Assembly (NCBI GenBank): GCA_964355075.1
Contig: CAYHCF010000014.1
Span: 21,645-85,644, forward strand
Source: B1 sp964355075
GTDB taxonomy: Bacteria; Bacteroidota; Bacteroidia; UKL13-3
Length of the DNA: 64,000 bases
Reading direction: 5' to 3'
Shown here piece after piece: positions 50,678 through 59,054 of this stretch. Made by a program: the position numbers and the translations under genes. Every line of letters begins with the position of its first letter. Positions within the stretch are counted from its first letter, which is position 1. Below the pieces are notes generated by a model that saw only the letters and a program-made list of their open reading frames with translations, searched no databases and was not told the origin of the DNA.

Positions 50678-52744
50678 TCATCGTCGGGGTTGTGTCGGAG
50701 CTGATTGTCCAGGCCTGGTAACGGGCTTGGTTCCAGGTCTCACAACGGGTGGTACAACCTTAACAGGTTCTGGTTTTTCATATTCAATATCCAAAATCTT
50801 TACGGTTGTTCTTCTGTTTAACTGATGTTGTTCTTCAGTACAACGCAAGCCTTGTTCCTTTTCATTAGGACCTTCGCAGGAACACTCTTTTACTTCCAGA
50901 TCATTTTCGCCATATCCTTTAGCCACAATACGGGCAGAGTCAACGCCATGACTAATCAGGTAGGCAACCGCCGAATCTGCACGTCGTTGTGATAATCCCA
51001 TATTATATAAAGAGTCGGCTCTACAATCGGTATGCGAACCCAATTCTATTCTAACCATTGGATATTTATTCAAATTGTAAACCAATGAATCCAAAATGAG
51101 AGCCGCATCGGGTCTGATATCAGCTTTGTCAAGGTCGTATAAAATACCACGTACAATTATTGTTTCCAAAATAATTGGTCTAAGTTCAAAATCCTGAACC
51201 AAATCAGTTGAAACCAGCAGTCCTTTGGTAGTTTGCGACATTAACTTGCTGTCATAAAACATCGGTTTCGCGGCAAATAAATCGTAGTCGGTTTTGCTTT
51301 TCAATCTCAGTTTATAGGAACCTACCTCATCTGTTTTAAAGGTGATTTTTCCGGTATCATTACTATTGGTAATAGTTACTACCGCATTCCTCAAAACTGC
51401 CTTCGTTTTTTCATTTCTAACCACTCCGCTTAAGTTAAATATCAAAGGATTCATACTAAAGCGGTAAATATCATCCTGTCCTCTTCCTCCATCGCGGTTA
51501 CTGCTGAAATAGCCACTTTCTTTATCTTTGGATAAAATTATGGCAAAATCGTCACCATGCGAGTTGATAGGAGATCTCATATTTATCGGATCACTCCAGT
51601 CGGTTCCGGATCCGGTGGACATAAAAATATCGAGTCCACCTAAACCAACATGACCGGCTGAAGCAAAATACAAGGTGCCATCTTCATGAATAAAAGGATA
51701 CATCTCATCATCTTCGGTATTAATACCCGGGCCTAAATTTACCGGATCGCTCCAGGATCTTCCTTTTTTGCTATAGGTAACCATCCAGATATCTTTTCCA
51801 CCGATGCTTCCCGGCATATCAGAACTGAAATACAGGGTTTGGCCATCTTTAGTTAAAGAAGGTTGGCCACAATTAAAAGAGTCGGAGCTAAACGATAAAG
51901 GAACAGGATCTGACCAATCACTTCCTGAAAGATTGGAAGAAAATAAACGACAGCTTTTCCCTTTCAGGTTATTATCATAGTTACATTTTGTAATGTAAAT
52001 GGTTGAGAATTTTGAATCAAAGCAGACTACTCCATCATTCAATTTTCCATTTAATTTATCTTTATCAACTAAAACAGGCATTTGGTAAGATATATTGTTA
52101 GGATTTCTTTTGTCAACCTTATAGTTAACTCTGTATAAATCCGTATAACTGTTACCCGTCCAGCCATACACATTATTGCTAACCCCTTTTTCACGGTCGG
52201 AGGTAATGAATATTTGATCTTTTTTAAAGAACTGAGGGGCGAAATCTTCCCACCGTGTATTGAGTGCTTTTACATTTTCAACATTATATCTTGTTTTTTC
52301 ATTTTTCCATTTCAAAGCATTTTCGCAACCTTTTGTTAGTCGGGCCACCACGATCCGCTGACCAGATTCAATTTTCAGATAATTATTAAATTCAACAATT
52401 GCCTCTTCAAACTTCTGTGTATTTTTTAAGGATTTAGCCAGGTTTAACTGGGCATCTGTATTTTTAGGATCAACCTTTATCGCTTTTCTGTACCAGCTCT
52501 CGGCATTTTTCATGTCGTTCATCAACCGGTAACATTCGGCCGCTTTATAAGAAGCTTCAACTTTTTCATCCTTCAATTTCGAGCTTGAATATACCCTTCT
52601 GTATATCTCACCCGAAAAGGCGTATTCTTTCTTCAAATAGGCCAATCTTGCATCAGCTATTTTGCCTTTTTTTGAGCAGGAAAACAAAAGAACAACTGTA
52701 AAAACAGTTAAAATCAATTTTAGCGAGAAATATTTTTTGTTCAT
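50678..52744 (-). CDS. PorE-like OmpA-family lipoprotein, copy 2
   Basis: 688 aa. The N-terminus is a lipoprotein signal (LILTVFTVVLLFSC, Cys23), then TPR repeats (about 30-140, SWYRKAIKVDPKNTDAQLNL), a PD40 propeller (about 165-445), a regulatory-like domain (about 448-545) and OmpA domain (about 550-665) with ELGSHTDCRADSLYNMG and NRRTTVKIL. A Pro-rich tail (TRPGQSAPTQPRR) ends it. The lipid anchor plus TPR-propeller-OmpA order resembles PG1058/PorE, which ties the T9SS to peptidoglycan. It and copy 1 share the EECTEEQHQ(L)NRRTT end, so they are paralogues. Confidence 0.9.
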   Translation of the reverse strand: MNKKYFSLKLILTVFTVVLLFSCSKKGKIADARLAYLKKEYAFSGEIYRRVYSSSKLKDEKVEASYKAAECYRLMNDMKNAESWYRKAIKVDPKNTDAQLNLAKSLKNTQKFEEAIVEFNNYLKIESGQRIVVARLTKGCENALKWKNEKTRYNVENVKALNTRWEDFAPQFFKKDQIFITSDREKGVSNNVYGWTGNSYTDLYRVNYKVDKRNPNNISYQMPVLVDKDKLNGKLNDGVVCFDSKFSTIYITKCNYDNNLKGKSCRLFSSNLSGSDWSDPVPLSFSSDSFNCGQPSLTKDGQTLYFSSDMPGSIGGKDIWMVTYSKKGRSWSDPVNLGPGINTEDDEMYPFIHEDGTLYFASAGHVGLGGLDIFMSTGSGTDWSDPINMRSPINSHGDDFAIILSKDKESGYFSSNRDGGRGQDDIYRFSMNPLIFNLSGVVRNEKTKAVLRNAVVTITNSNDTGKITFKTDEVGSYKLRLKSKTDYDLFAAKPMFYDSKLMSQTTKGLLVSTDLVQDFELRPIILETIIVRGILYDLDKADIRPDAALILDSLVYNLNKYPMVRIELGSHTDCRADSLYNMGLSQRRADSAVAYLISHGVDSARIVAKGYGENDLEVKECSCEGPNEKEQGLRCTEEQHQLNRRTTVKILDIEYEKPEPVKVVPPVVRPGTKPVTRPGQSAPTQPRR

Positions 52745-52915
52745 GGAAAATTGGTTTTCTGATACGACGTTATTATTGCAAGTTTATTAAAAAATGTAAA
52801 ATTATTAATACAAATAGTTAAAATAGCCAAAAAATAAAGAGAAAGTTAAGAAAATAAATGTTTCAAAGTCCTGTTAAATCAAGAAGATATGCCTTTTTGC
52901 GCCTCTTTCTTTTTT

Positions 52916-55099
52916 TTACTTCACAAATAGCATTTCCCTGTATTTTGGCAATTTCCACAGTTCATCGTCAACCAAAAACTCTAATGCGTCGCTACTTTTT
53001 CGGATAGGTTCAAACAAAGGTTTGATTTTATTACAAAAAGCAATAGCCATTTTATGGGTATCTTCCAGGTGATTGGTTTTCTCAATTTCAATTAATAATT
53101 TATCTACATTCTGGCTGATAATTTTGATATGCTGAGCCAGTAATTTTATCATTTTTATCTGAATTTCGAAATCAGACTTGCTTAAGCCTGCTTCTTTCAT
53201 GGCTTTCACATTTTCGGCCAGATTACGCTGATAAGCGATACCGGCTGGAATAACATGAGAAGCAGCCAATTGGGCTATTAATTTAGCTTCAATATCTATT
53301 TTCTTCACATACAATTCCTGCATAATTTCATAGCGGGCTTCCAATTCAATTTCATTAAAAATATGATTGCGTACAAATAAATCTCTTGATTTTTTACTGA
53401 TGTAAGCATTCAGTGCCTCCGGGGTATTTTTTATATTACCCAATCCCCGCTTAGCAGCCTCTTTCACCCATTCCTCGCCATATCCATTGCCTTCAAAGAG
53501 AATTTTTTTACTCGTTTTATAATAGCCTTTTAAGGTTTCCAAAATGGCTTCATTCTTCCTTATTCCCTTCTTCATTAAGGCATCCACTTCTTTCTTAAAC
53601 ATATTTAACTGGTCGGCCAAAATGGTATTCAGAACAATCATTGCATTGGCGCAATTAGCGCTTGAACCAACCGCTCTGAACTCAAATTTGTTTCCGGTAA
53701 AAGCAAAAGGGGATGTTCTGTTTCTATCGGTATTATCTAATAAAATATCAGGAATATTGATCACATTGATTGATGTAGCCTTATTTGAATTATTAGTAGT
53801 TTTATTACTGAAAAGCGATTCAAGAATATCCGTCATTTGTGAACCTATAAAAATGCTCATAATGGCCGGTGGAGCTTCATTGGCACCCAGGCGGTGTTCA
53901 TTGCCGGCACTGGCTATAGATGCCCGCAATAGGTCAGCATGATCGTGTACTGCCTTTATCACATTCACAAAGAAAGAAAGAAACTGCAAATTGGTTTCAG
54001 GATTATTGGTTGGAGACAAGAGGTTTATTCCGGTATTGGTTATAATACTCCAGTTATTGTGTTTTCCACTCCCATTAATTCCGGCAAACGGTTTTTCATG
54101 AAATAGAACTTTTAACTTATGCTTAATGGCAACCTTTTCCATAATATCCATCAATAATTGGTTATGGTCGATAGCGAGGTTTACCTCTTCAAAGTTCGGA
54201 GCACATTCGTATTGGGAAGGGGCAACTTCATTGTGACGGGTTTTCAATGGAATGCCCAATTTGTAACATTCGGTTTCAAAATCCACCATAAAATCATGAA
54301 CACGGGGATGGATGGAACCAAAGTAATGGTCTTCCAATTGCTGCCCTTTCTCGGGTGATAATCCAATTAGCGTACGACCGGTTAGCATCAGATCCGGACG
54401 AGCAATGCACATGGCCTCATCAACCAAAAAGTACTCCTGTTCAATTCCCAAAGAGGCAACCGCTTTTTTTACATTTTTATCAAAGTAGGTACTACAGATG
54501 TCAACAGAAATTTTTTCAACAGCATGCAAAGCCTTTAAAAGGGGTGCTTTATAATCCAATGATTCGCCTGTATAAGAAACGAAAATAGTTGGAATACAGA
54601 GTGTTTTACCATTTGAACCTTCCATAATAAAAGCGGGAGAAGAGGGATCCCATGCGGTATATCCCCGCGCTTCAAAGGTATTTCTGATGCCACCATTTGG
54701 GAAACTCGATGCGTCAGGCTCTTGCTGAACCAAAGCCCCACCGGAAAATTTTTCAACCGATCGTCCATCGTCTAAAGGATCAAAAAAAGAATCGTGCTTT
54801 TCGGCCGTCGCACCGGTTAGGGGTTGAAACCAGTGTGTATAATGGGTAACTCCACGGGTAATTGCCCAGTTTTTCATACCAGAAGCCACCTGATCGGCAA
54901 TTTCACGGTCAATTTTCTCGCCCTTCTTAACTGCCGAGGTAACCGCATTGTATGCTTCTTTTGAAAGAAATTCCAACATGGAAGCATCATTAAAAACATT
55001 AATATTAAAATAATCGGAAATTTTGTTCGAAGGCAGGTTCAAATTTATCGTTTTTCGGCTTTGAACAGTGTCGAGGGCTTTAGATCGTAATGTTAACAT
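52916..55099 (-). CDS. glnN: Glutamine synthetase type III
   Basis: 727 aa, the large GSIII form of Bacteroidota. Family strings: GVTHYTHWFQPLTGATAEKHDSF near the N-terminus, ATP/metal-site regions ALGIEQEYFLVDE-like (here SLGIEQEYFLVDE), TRHNEVAPSQYECAPNFEE, NGSGKHNNWSIITN and GSSANCANAMIVLNTILAD. It fixes ammonia into glutamine in the cytoplasm. It starts at ATG 55099 and is a single gene. The GSIII fold lacks the adenylylation loop of GSI, so control is at transcription or by allostery. Confidence 0.96.
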   Translation of the reverse strand: MLTLRSKALDTVQSRKTINLNLPSNKISDYFNINVFNDASMLEFLSKEAYNAVTSAVKKGEKIDREIADQVASGMKNWAITRGVTHYTHWFQPLTGATAEKHDSFFDPLDDGRSVEKFSGGALVQQEPDASSFPNGGIRNTFEARGYTAWDPSSPAFIMEGSNGKTLCIPTIFVSYTGESLDYKAPLLKALHAVEKISVDICSTYFDKNVKKAVASLGIEQEYFLVDEAMCIARPDLMLTGRTLIGLSPEKGQQLEDHYFGSIHPRVHDFMVDFETECYKLGIPLKTRHNEVAPSQYECAPNFEEVNLAIDHNQLLMDIMEKVAIKHKLKVLFHEKPFAGINGSGKHNNWSIITNTGINLLSPTNNPETNLQFLSFFVNVIKAVHDHADLLRASIASAGNEHRLGANEAPPAIMSIFIGSQMTDILESLFSNKTTNNSNKATSINVINIPDILLDNTDRNRTSPFAFTGNKFEFRAVGSSANCANAMIVLNTILADQLNMFKKEVDALMKKGIRKNEAILETLKGYYKTSKKILFEGNGYGEEWVKEAAKRGLGNIKNTPEALNAYISKKSRDLFVRNHIFNEIELEARYEIMQELYVKKIDIEAKLIAQLAASHVIPAGIAYQRNLAENVKAMKEAGLSKSDFEIQIKMIKLLAQHIKIISQNVDKLLIEIEKTNHLEDTHKMAIAFCNKIKPLFEPIRKSSDALEFLVDDELWKLPKYREMLFVK

Positions 55100-55247
55100 A
55101 GTTTTATGAATTATTTATCGGGCGGAAGATACACAATGCCAGCTTTTCCAAAAAGAAATAAAGTTCATATCTTTCTACCATACGCTGAACCTTTCCTTTC
55201 TTTTGCGTATTTTGAAATGTTAGAAATTTTACTTAGCGAATTAATAT

Positions 55248-56162
55248 TCAACTATTTGCAAACAAAATGCCTTCTTTCAAGGCATATCTGCTGGCAATTA
55301 TTTCTTCAATTTGAAAAGTTTCCACACAGTAATTTATTAAGACAGTGGCCACTACAATCATTTCAATTCTAAATGGAATCAATCCTTGTAATCTGCTTCG
55401 TTGATTTTGGTTTGAACCCACCATTAAATGATAAAATGATCCAAATAAGTTTTTAGGAATACTGTCTGCGTTTTTGCTTACCGATATTGGCGTTATTTGA
55501 AAGTCTTTTAAAAACACATCCACCAAAGTTTCAAAACAACCGGCCGAACCTACTAATTTTTTGACAGGATGCTCATAAATTGCTTTCGAAAGGGGTAATA
55601 ATACTGTGCCCAAATAGGTAATGATTGCTTTAGTTTCTTTCGGTTCAATGGGGTTTGAAGGCTTAAATTTTTCAAATAAACGGGTTGTACCTATTTCGAA
55701 GCTTTGTGTATAGTAAATGATATCTTTTTTTGCCAATATAAACTCCACACTTCCCCCACCTATGTCCATAATCAAAACGTTTTCATCGGGTAAATCAAAA
55801 GATTCCGAAACTCCTCTGAAAATAAGATCAGCCTCTTCCTTCCCGCTAATGGCAGATATGGAGAAATTGAACCGGTCATAGGCCGCCTTAATAAAATCGT
55901 CGCCATTTGCAGCATTTCTGATAGCCGAAGTTGCAATGGCCGTAGTTTTTTCAATTTGAAAAGAGCGAATCGTTTTTGAAAATTGTTCTAAAGCCTGCAT
56001 TCCTCTTTCGAAGGCTTCAGGCGTTATTTTTCCATTGTTGATACCGCCTTCGCCAATTTTAACCCCAATCTGTTTTTGGTATTTTTCGTAAATGATGCCA
56101 TCTTTAACCTCAGCAATCAGCAAATGAAAAATATTGGTTCCTAAATCAATAATGGCTTGCAT
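55248..56162 (-). CDS. Ppx/GppA phosphatase family protein
   Basis: 304 aa. ASKHA fold: first phosphate loop IIDLGTNIFHLLIAEV (normally DxGSNxxR; here Thr for Ser), second loop MDIGGGSVEFILA, and ATSAIRNAANGDDF. Related enzymes hydrolyse polyphosphate or pppGpp. It is shorter than the two-domain Ppx (about 500 aa), covering only the N-terminal catalytic domains; that is the usual Bacteroidota form. It lies just before the E2 gene in the opposite sense of transcription order (same strand, 52-base gap). Confidence 0.88.
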   Translation of the reverse strand: MQAIIDLGTNIFHLLIAEVKDGIIYEKYQKQIGVKIGEGGINNGKITPEAFERGMQALEQFSKTIRSFQIEKTTAIATSAIRNAANGDDFIKAAYDRFNFSISAISGKEEADLIFRGVSESFDLPDENVLIMDIGGGSVEFILAKKDIIYYTQSFEIGTTRLFEKFKPSNPIEPKETKAIITYLGTVLLPLSKAIYEHPVKKLVGSAGCFETLVDVFLKDFQITPISVSKNADSIPKNLFGSFYHLMVGSNQNQRSRLQGLIPFRIEMIVVATVLINYCVETFQIEEIIASRYALKEGILFANS

Positions 56163-56214
56163 GCACAGGAATTAGTCAAAAAAGTGTGAAAAACAGGTAG
56201 CGGTCTATTAAACT

Positions 56215-57450
56215 TTAAACCAACATTTTTACCGGATTCTCAAGCAAATCCTTAAAAGTTTGCAGAAAGCCTGAACCAATCGTTCCGTCAACCACACGGT
56301 GATCACAACTTAAAGTTACCTTCATCATCATGGCAATTTTAATGATGCCATTTTCGGCAATTACTGTTTCTTTTGAAGCTCCGATAGCCAAAATACAAGC
56401 ATCGGGCGGATTGATGATGGCAGTAAAATCGTCGATACCAAACATTCCCAGATTAGAAACGGTAAACGTATTGCCTTCAAATTCATTGGGTTGTAACTTT
56501 TTGTTTTTTGCTTTATCAACCAATTGTTTCACTTCTATACTTATGTGAGAAAGACTTTTATTGTCAGCAAATTTTACAACGGGAACAATCAATCCATCTC
56601 CAATGGCAACCGCCACACCGATATGAATATGGTTATTATATCTGATTTTATCTCCCAGCCAGCTTGAATTGGCCCCTGGATTTTTGCGAAGAGCAAGGGC
56701 AACAGCTTTAATAATAATATCGTTCACCGAAATTTTTACCTCACCCGAAGCATTCATTTGCTCGCGTGCCTCTATAACGCGATCCATGTTTATGGATAGG
56801 GTCAGATAAAAATGAGGAGCCGTATTTTTACTTTCACTTAAGCGGCGTGCAATTGCTTTACGCATTTGGCTTAACGGCACTTCGGTAAAACTTTCAGTGG
56901 CAAAAATTTGAGGTAAACTCATTTCTTTCACAGATTTTTTGGAGGAAGCTGCTCCATTTGCGGCAGGAGTAAAATTCTCTATATCTTTCTTTACAATTCT
57001 GCCAAAATCACCACTGCCACTAATTTGTGCTAAATTAATACCCTTTTCCTTGGCCATAGATTTTGCCAAAGGAGAGGCTTTCACCCGCTTGTCATCTGAT
57101 TCAGCAAGCTGTTGATCCTCTGATGTAATGGATACTTCAGATAAAGCAGTTTTTGAGTCTGATTCCTGTTTAGGTGCATTCGCACTGTTTATCAATGCGC
57201 TTATGTCTTCGCCATTTTTGCCCACAATGGCTATCAAGGCATCCACTGGAACCGAGCCTCCGGCCGGAATGCCAATATGTAACAAGGTTCCTTTAACAAA
57301 ATTTTCAAGCTCCATGGTGGCTTTGTCGGTTTCAACTTCAGCCAGAATATCGCCCGGTTTCACGTCGTCGCCCACTTGTTTTAACCACGATACAATAACT
57401 CCTTCGGTCATGGTATCGCTCATTTTGGGCATATTAATTACTTCAGCCAT
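56215..57450 (-). CDS. Dihydrolipoamide acetyltransferase (E2) of a 2-oxo acid dehydrogenase
   Basis: 411 aa. One lipoyl domain (about 2-75; lysine in VETDKATMEL), an E3-binding domain (about 123-160; KASPLAKSMAKEKGINLAQI) and the catalytic acyltransferase domain (about 185-411) ending in SCDHRVVDGTIGSGFLQTF. Its N-terminal MAEVINMPKMSDTMTEGVIVSWL is typical of pyruvate dehydrogenase E2 in this phylum, though branched-chain E2 cannot be excluded. E1 and E3 genes are not in the window, so the complex is encoded elsewhere. Confidence 0.92.
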   Translation of the reverse strand: MAEVINMPKMSDTMTEGVIVSWLKQVGDDVKPGDILAEVETDKATMELENFVKGTLLHIGIPAGGSVPVDALIAIVGKNGEDISALINSANAPKQESDSKTALSEVSITSEDQQLAESDDKRVKASPLAKSMAKEKGINLAQISGSGDFGRIVKKDIENFTPAANGAASSKKSVKEMSLPQIFATESFTEVPLSQMRKAIARRLSESKNTAPHFYLTLSINMDRVIEAREQMNASGEVKISVNDIIIKAVALALRKNPGANSSWLGDKIRYNNHIHIGVAVAIGDGLIVPVVKFADNKSLSHISIEVKQLVDKAKNKKLQPNEFEGNTFTVSNLGMFGIDDFTAIINPPDACILAIGASKETVIAENGIIKIAMMMKVTLSCDHRVVDGTIGSGFLQTFKDLLENPVKMLV

Positions 57451-57478
57451 ACTTAAATTACTTATTTATCAGGAACTG

Positions 57479-57508
57479 CAAAAATATCTTTTCCTGCTTC
57501 CAATGCAA
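57479..57508 (-). promoter_or_regulatory. Promoter of the E2 gene
   Basis: Minus strand: TTG (57508-57506), 19-base spacer, TATTTTTG (57486-57479). The -7 octamer is an exact match and ends 28 bases before the ATG. Confidence 0.6.
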
Positions 57509-57526
57509 TAGCTATAATGTAATTGT

Positions 57527-57751
57527 TTGGTACAATTCAGAAATGTTGGTGTGATGCCTGCCTCACCGCAAATAACAATAAATCAAATCTATTCATGCCT
57601 GATAAAACAAGCATTATTAGATTCAAATGATGAAAGTGAGTCACCTATTAAGTTGCATGATATTGCACAAAAAACAGAAAGCTTAAGGCAGGAAAATCAG
57701 TTTTGTTTGGACTTTTGTCCGGTACTTAATTATTATAGAAATCTTTTTTGA
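57527..57751 (+). CDS. Small ORF of 74 aa, doubtful
   Basis: The 318-base gap 57451-57768 contains, beside the E2 promoter, this plus-strand frame that is not a shadow of another gene. It encodes a polar protein (for example NDESESPIKLHDIAQKTESL) with two cysteines near the end (FCLDFCPV). There is no signal or recognisable domain, and it lies downstream of no clear promoter. It may be a small real gene, a remnant, or chance. Confidence 0.25.
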   Translation: MVQFRNVGVMPASPQITINQIYSCLIKQALLDSNDESESPIKLHDIAQKTESLRQENQFCLDFCPVLNYYRNLF

Positions 57752-57768
57752 TACGAAACCGGAATTAC

Positions 57769-58905
57769 TCATAAATGCCAGTCGCCTCTATAACTTAAAT
57801 AAAACGAATACGAATAGTCAAATAATGAATTATTCAGGTCGTACAACGGTTCAAAACGTAAACTCAGGTAAAGTTGTTCGTAGATCGTTTTTTCATAAAA
57901 AACACGAACAAAAATCAATTGACGGTTTGGTTCAACATGACCGGGATAGTCGAGAGAAACAGAACTGTATATGGGCGAACCTTTTGAAGTTGCAAATTGG
58001 TTTCCATTCCAATAACTCAGCATCAGCGAAAGGTTTTTTGCCTTGGCTGATGCGTTTACATAAACAGCACTGCCTCCATCGAAAGGAAAAATATTTCCAT
58101 CAGCCTGATGGTAAAATAATAAATAAGGTTCAAGTTTTATTTCCATGATAAAACCCGTCTTATTCTGTTTCATAAAACAAATGCCTCCACTATAATTCGC
58201 AATCACAAAAAATGAAATTGTATCCTTATCAATTTGCCCTCCCCGATGCGAAATCATTCCCTGAGCAACAGGTGTTACCGAGTATCCATTCTCTGACAAA
58301 AACAAACGGGGTTGAAAATTTAATCCTGCACTTAATTGCTCTTTGAAATTTGAACCCCGCTCAATAAATTTTTCCCAGTTGATCCAGGTATCAAAAAATA
58401 ATTTATCAGATTCGTGTTTGAGTTGAAATCCGTTTTCTATATGTTTTTCTATATTGGATGCAATATCAAACATCGGCTCAAGCATGCGGTGGTTCAGGGT
58501 TCCTTCTAAGGTTCCAAAAAGCACATCCCATTTTTTTGCGCTTTCTAATTTTAAGGTAAAGGTTGGAACTACTTCGGTAAATGGATTATTACCACCAAAA
58601 TCTTTACGAATAAAAAGTCCTCCCTGTATTTTTATATGCTTGTTTACCTGATAATAAAGTGCAGGTAATAATTGGATTCCGAAAAGGGTTCTGCCCGATT
58701 CAATTTTATTAAAGTACTCCGTATTGCGCATGTAGTTACGGTTCAGGAAACTGAACCCGGCATGACCACTATCACTGCTATTAAATGAGATCGGGTCTGC
58801 TAAAAAGCGGTTATCTACCTGGGAAAAAACAGCATGGGTAGTCAGAATAGATAAGGCACAAATAAGCATTATCCTTTTTGCCTTCAGGTTCTTAAATCGA
58901 TTCAT
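57769..58905 (-). CDS. Outer-membrane protein of unknown function
   Basis: 378 aa from ATG 58905 (signal peptide NLKAKRIMLICALSILTTHAVFSQ); the open frame to 59046 would add 47 residues that ignore this signal peptide and cross the promoter of the divergent gene. The rest is amphipathic beta strands (GRTLFGIQLLPALYYQVNKHIKIQGGLFIRKDFG read in parts, FEPLYDLNNSLFDYSYSFYLSYRGDWHL at the end). A beta-barrel is likely. No family is recognised. Confidence 0.75.
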   Translation of the reverse strand: MNRFKNLKAKRIMLICALSILTTHAVFSQVDNRFLADPISFNSSDSGHAGFSFLNRNYMRNTEYFNKIESGRTLFGIQLLPALYYQVNKHIKIQGGLFIRKDFGGNNPFTEVVPTFTLKLESAKKWDVLFGTLEGTLNHRMLEPMFDIASNIEKHIENGFQLKHESDKLFFDTWINWEKFIERGSNFKEQLSAGLNFQPRLFLSENGYSVTPVAQGMISHRGGQIDKDTISFFVIANYSGGICFMKQNKTGFIMEIKLEPYLLFYHQADGNIFPFDGGSAVYVNASAKAKNLSLMLSYWNGNQFATSKGSPIYSSVSLDYPGHVEPNRQLIFVRVFYEKTIYEQLYLSLRFEPLYDLNNSLFDYSYSFYLSYRGDWHL

Positions 58906-59034
58906 GAAACAGCGTTCGGTTTTCATCTGGCCTAAATATGCTTTTTTGGCAAAGTAATCATAAAATTGTTTTGAAAAAAAATTGAATCGGTTCCGCCATT
59001 CCTGCAGTTGATATGAATTATGCAAATATTTGTT

Positions 59035-59042
59035 TATTTTCG
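59035..59042 (+). promoter_or_regulatory. Possible -7 box of the M36 protease gene
   Basis: TATTTTCG, one mismatch to TAnnTTTG, lies 12 bases before ATG 59055. This position supports the start at 59055, since it would be inside the gene if translation began at 59013. Confidence 0.35.
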
Positions 59043-59054
59043 ACAAACATCTAC

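Noticed and set aside
55106..55372. Plus-strand frame between glnN and ppx
   Set aside because: It overlaps the 3' end of the Ppx/GppA gene and has no domain, signal or coding bias.
58906..59046. Upstream start of the outer-membrane protein
   Set aside because: Signal peptide begins at 58905, and the extension crosses the divergent M36 promoter.
59013..59054. Upstream start of the M36 protease
   Set aside because: Start 59055 puts a signal peptide at the N-terminus and leaves the -7 box outside the gene.
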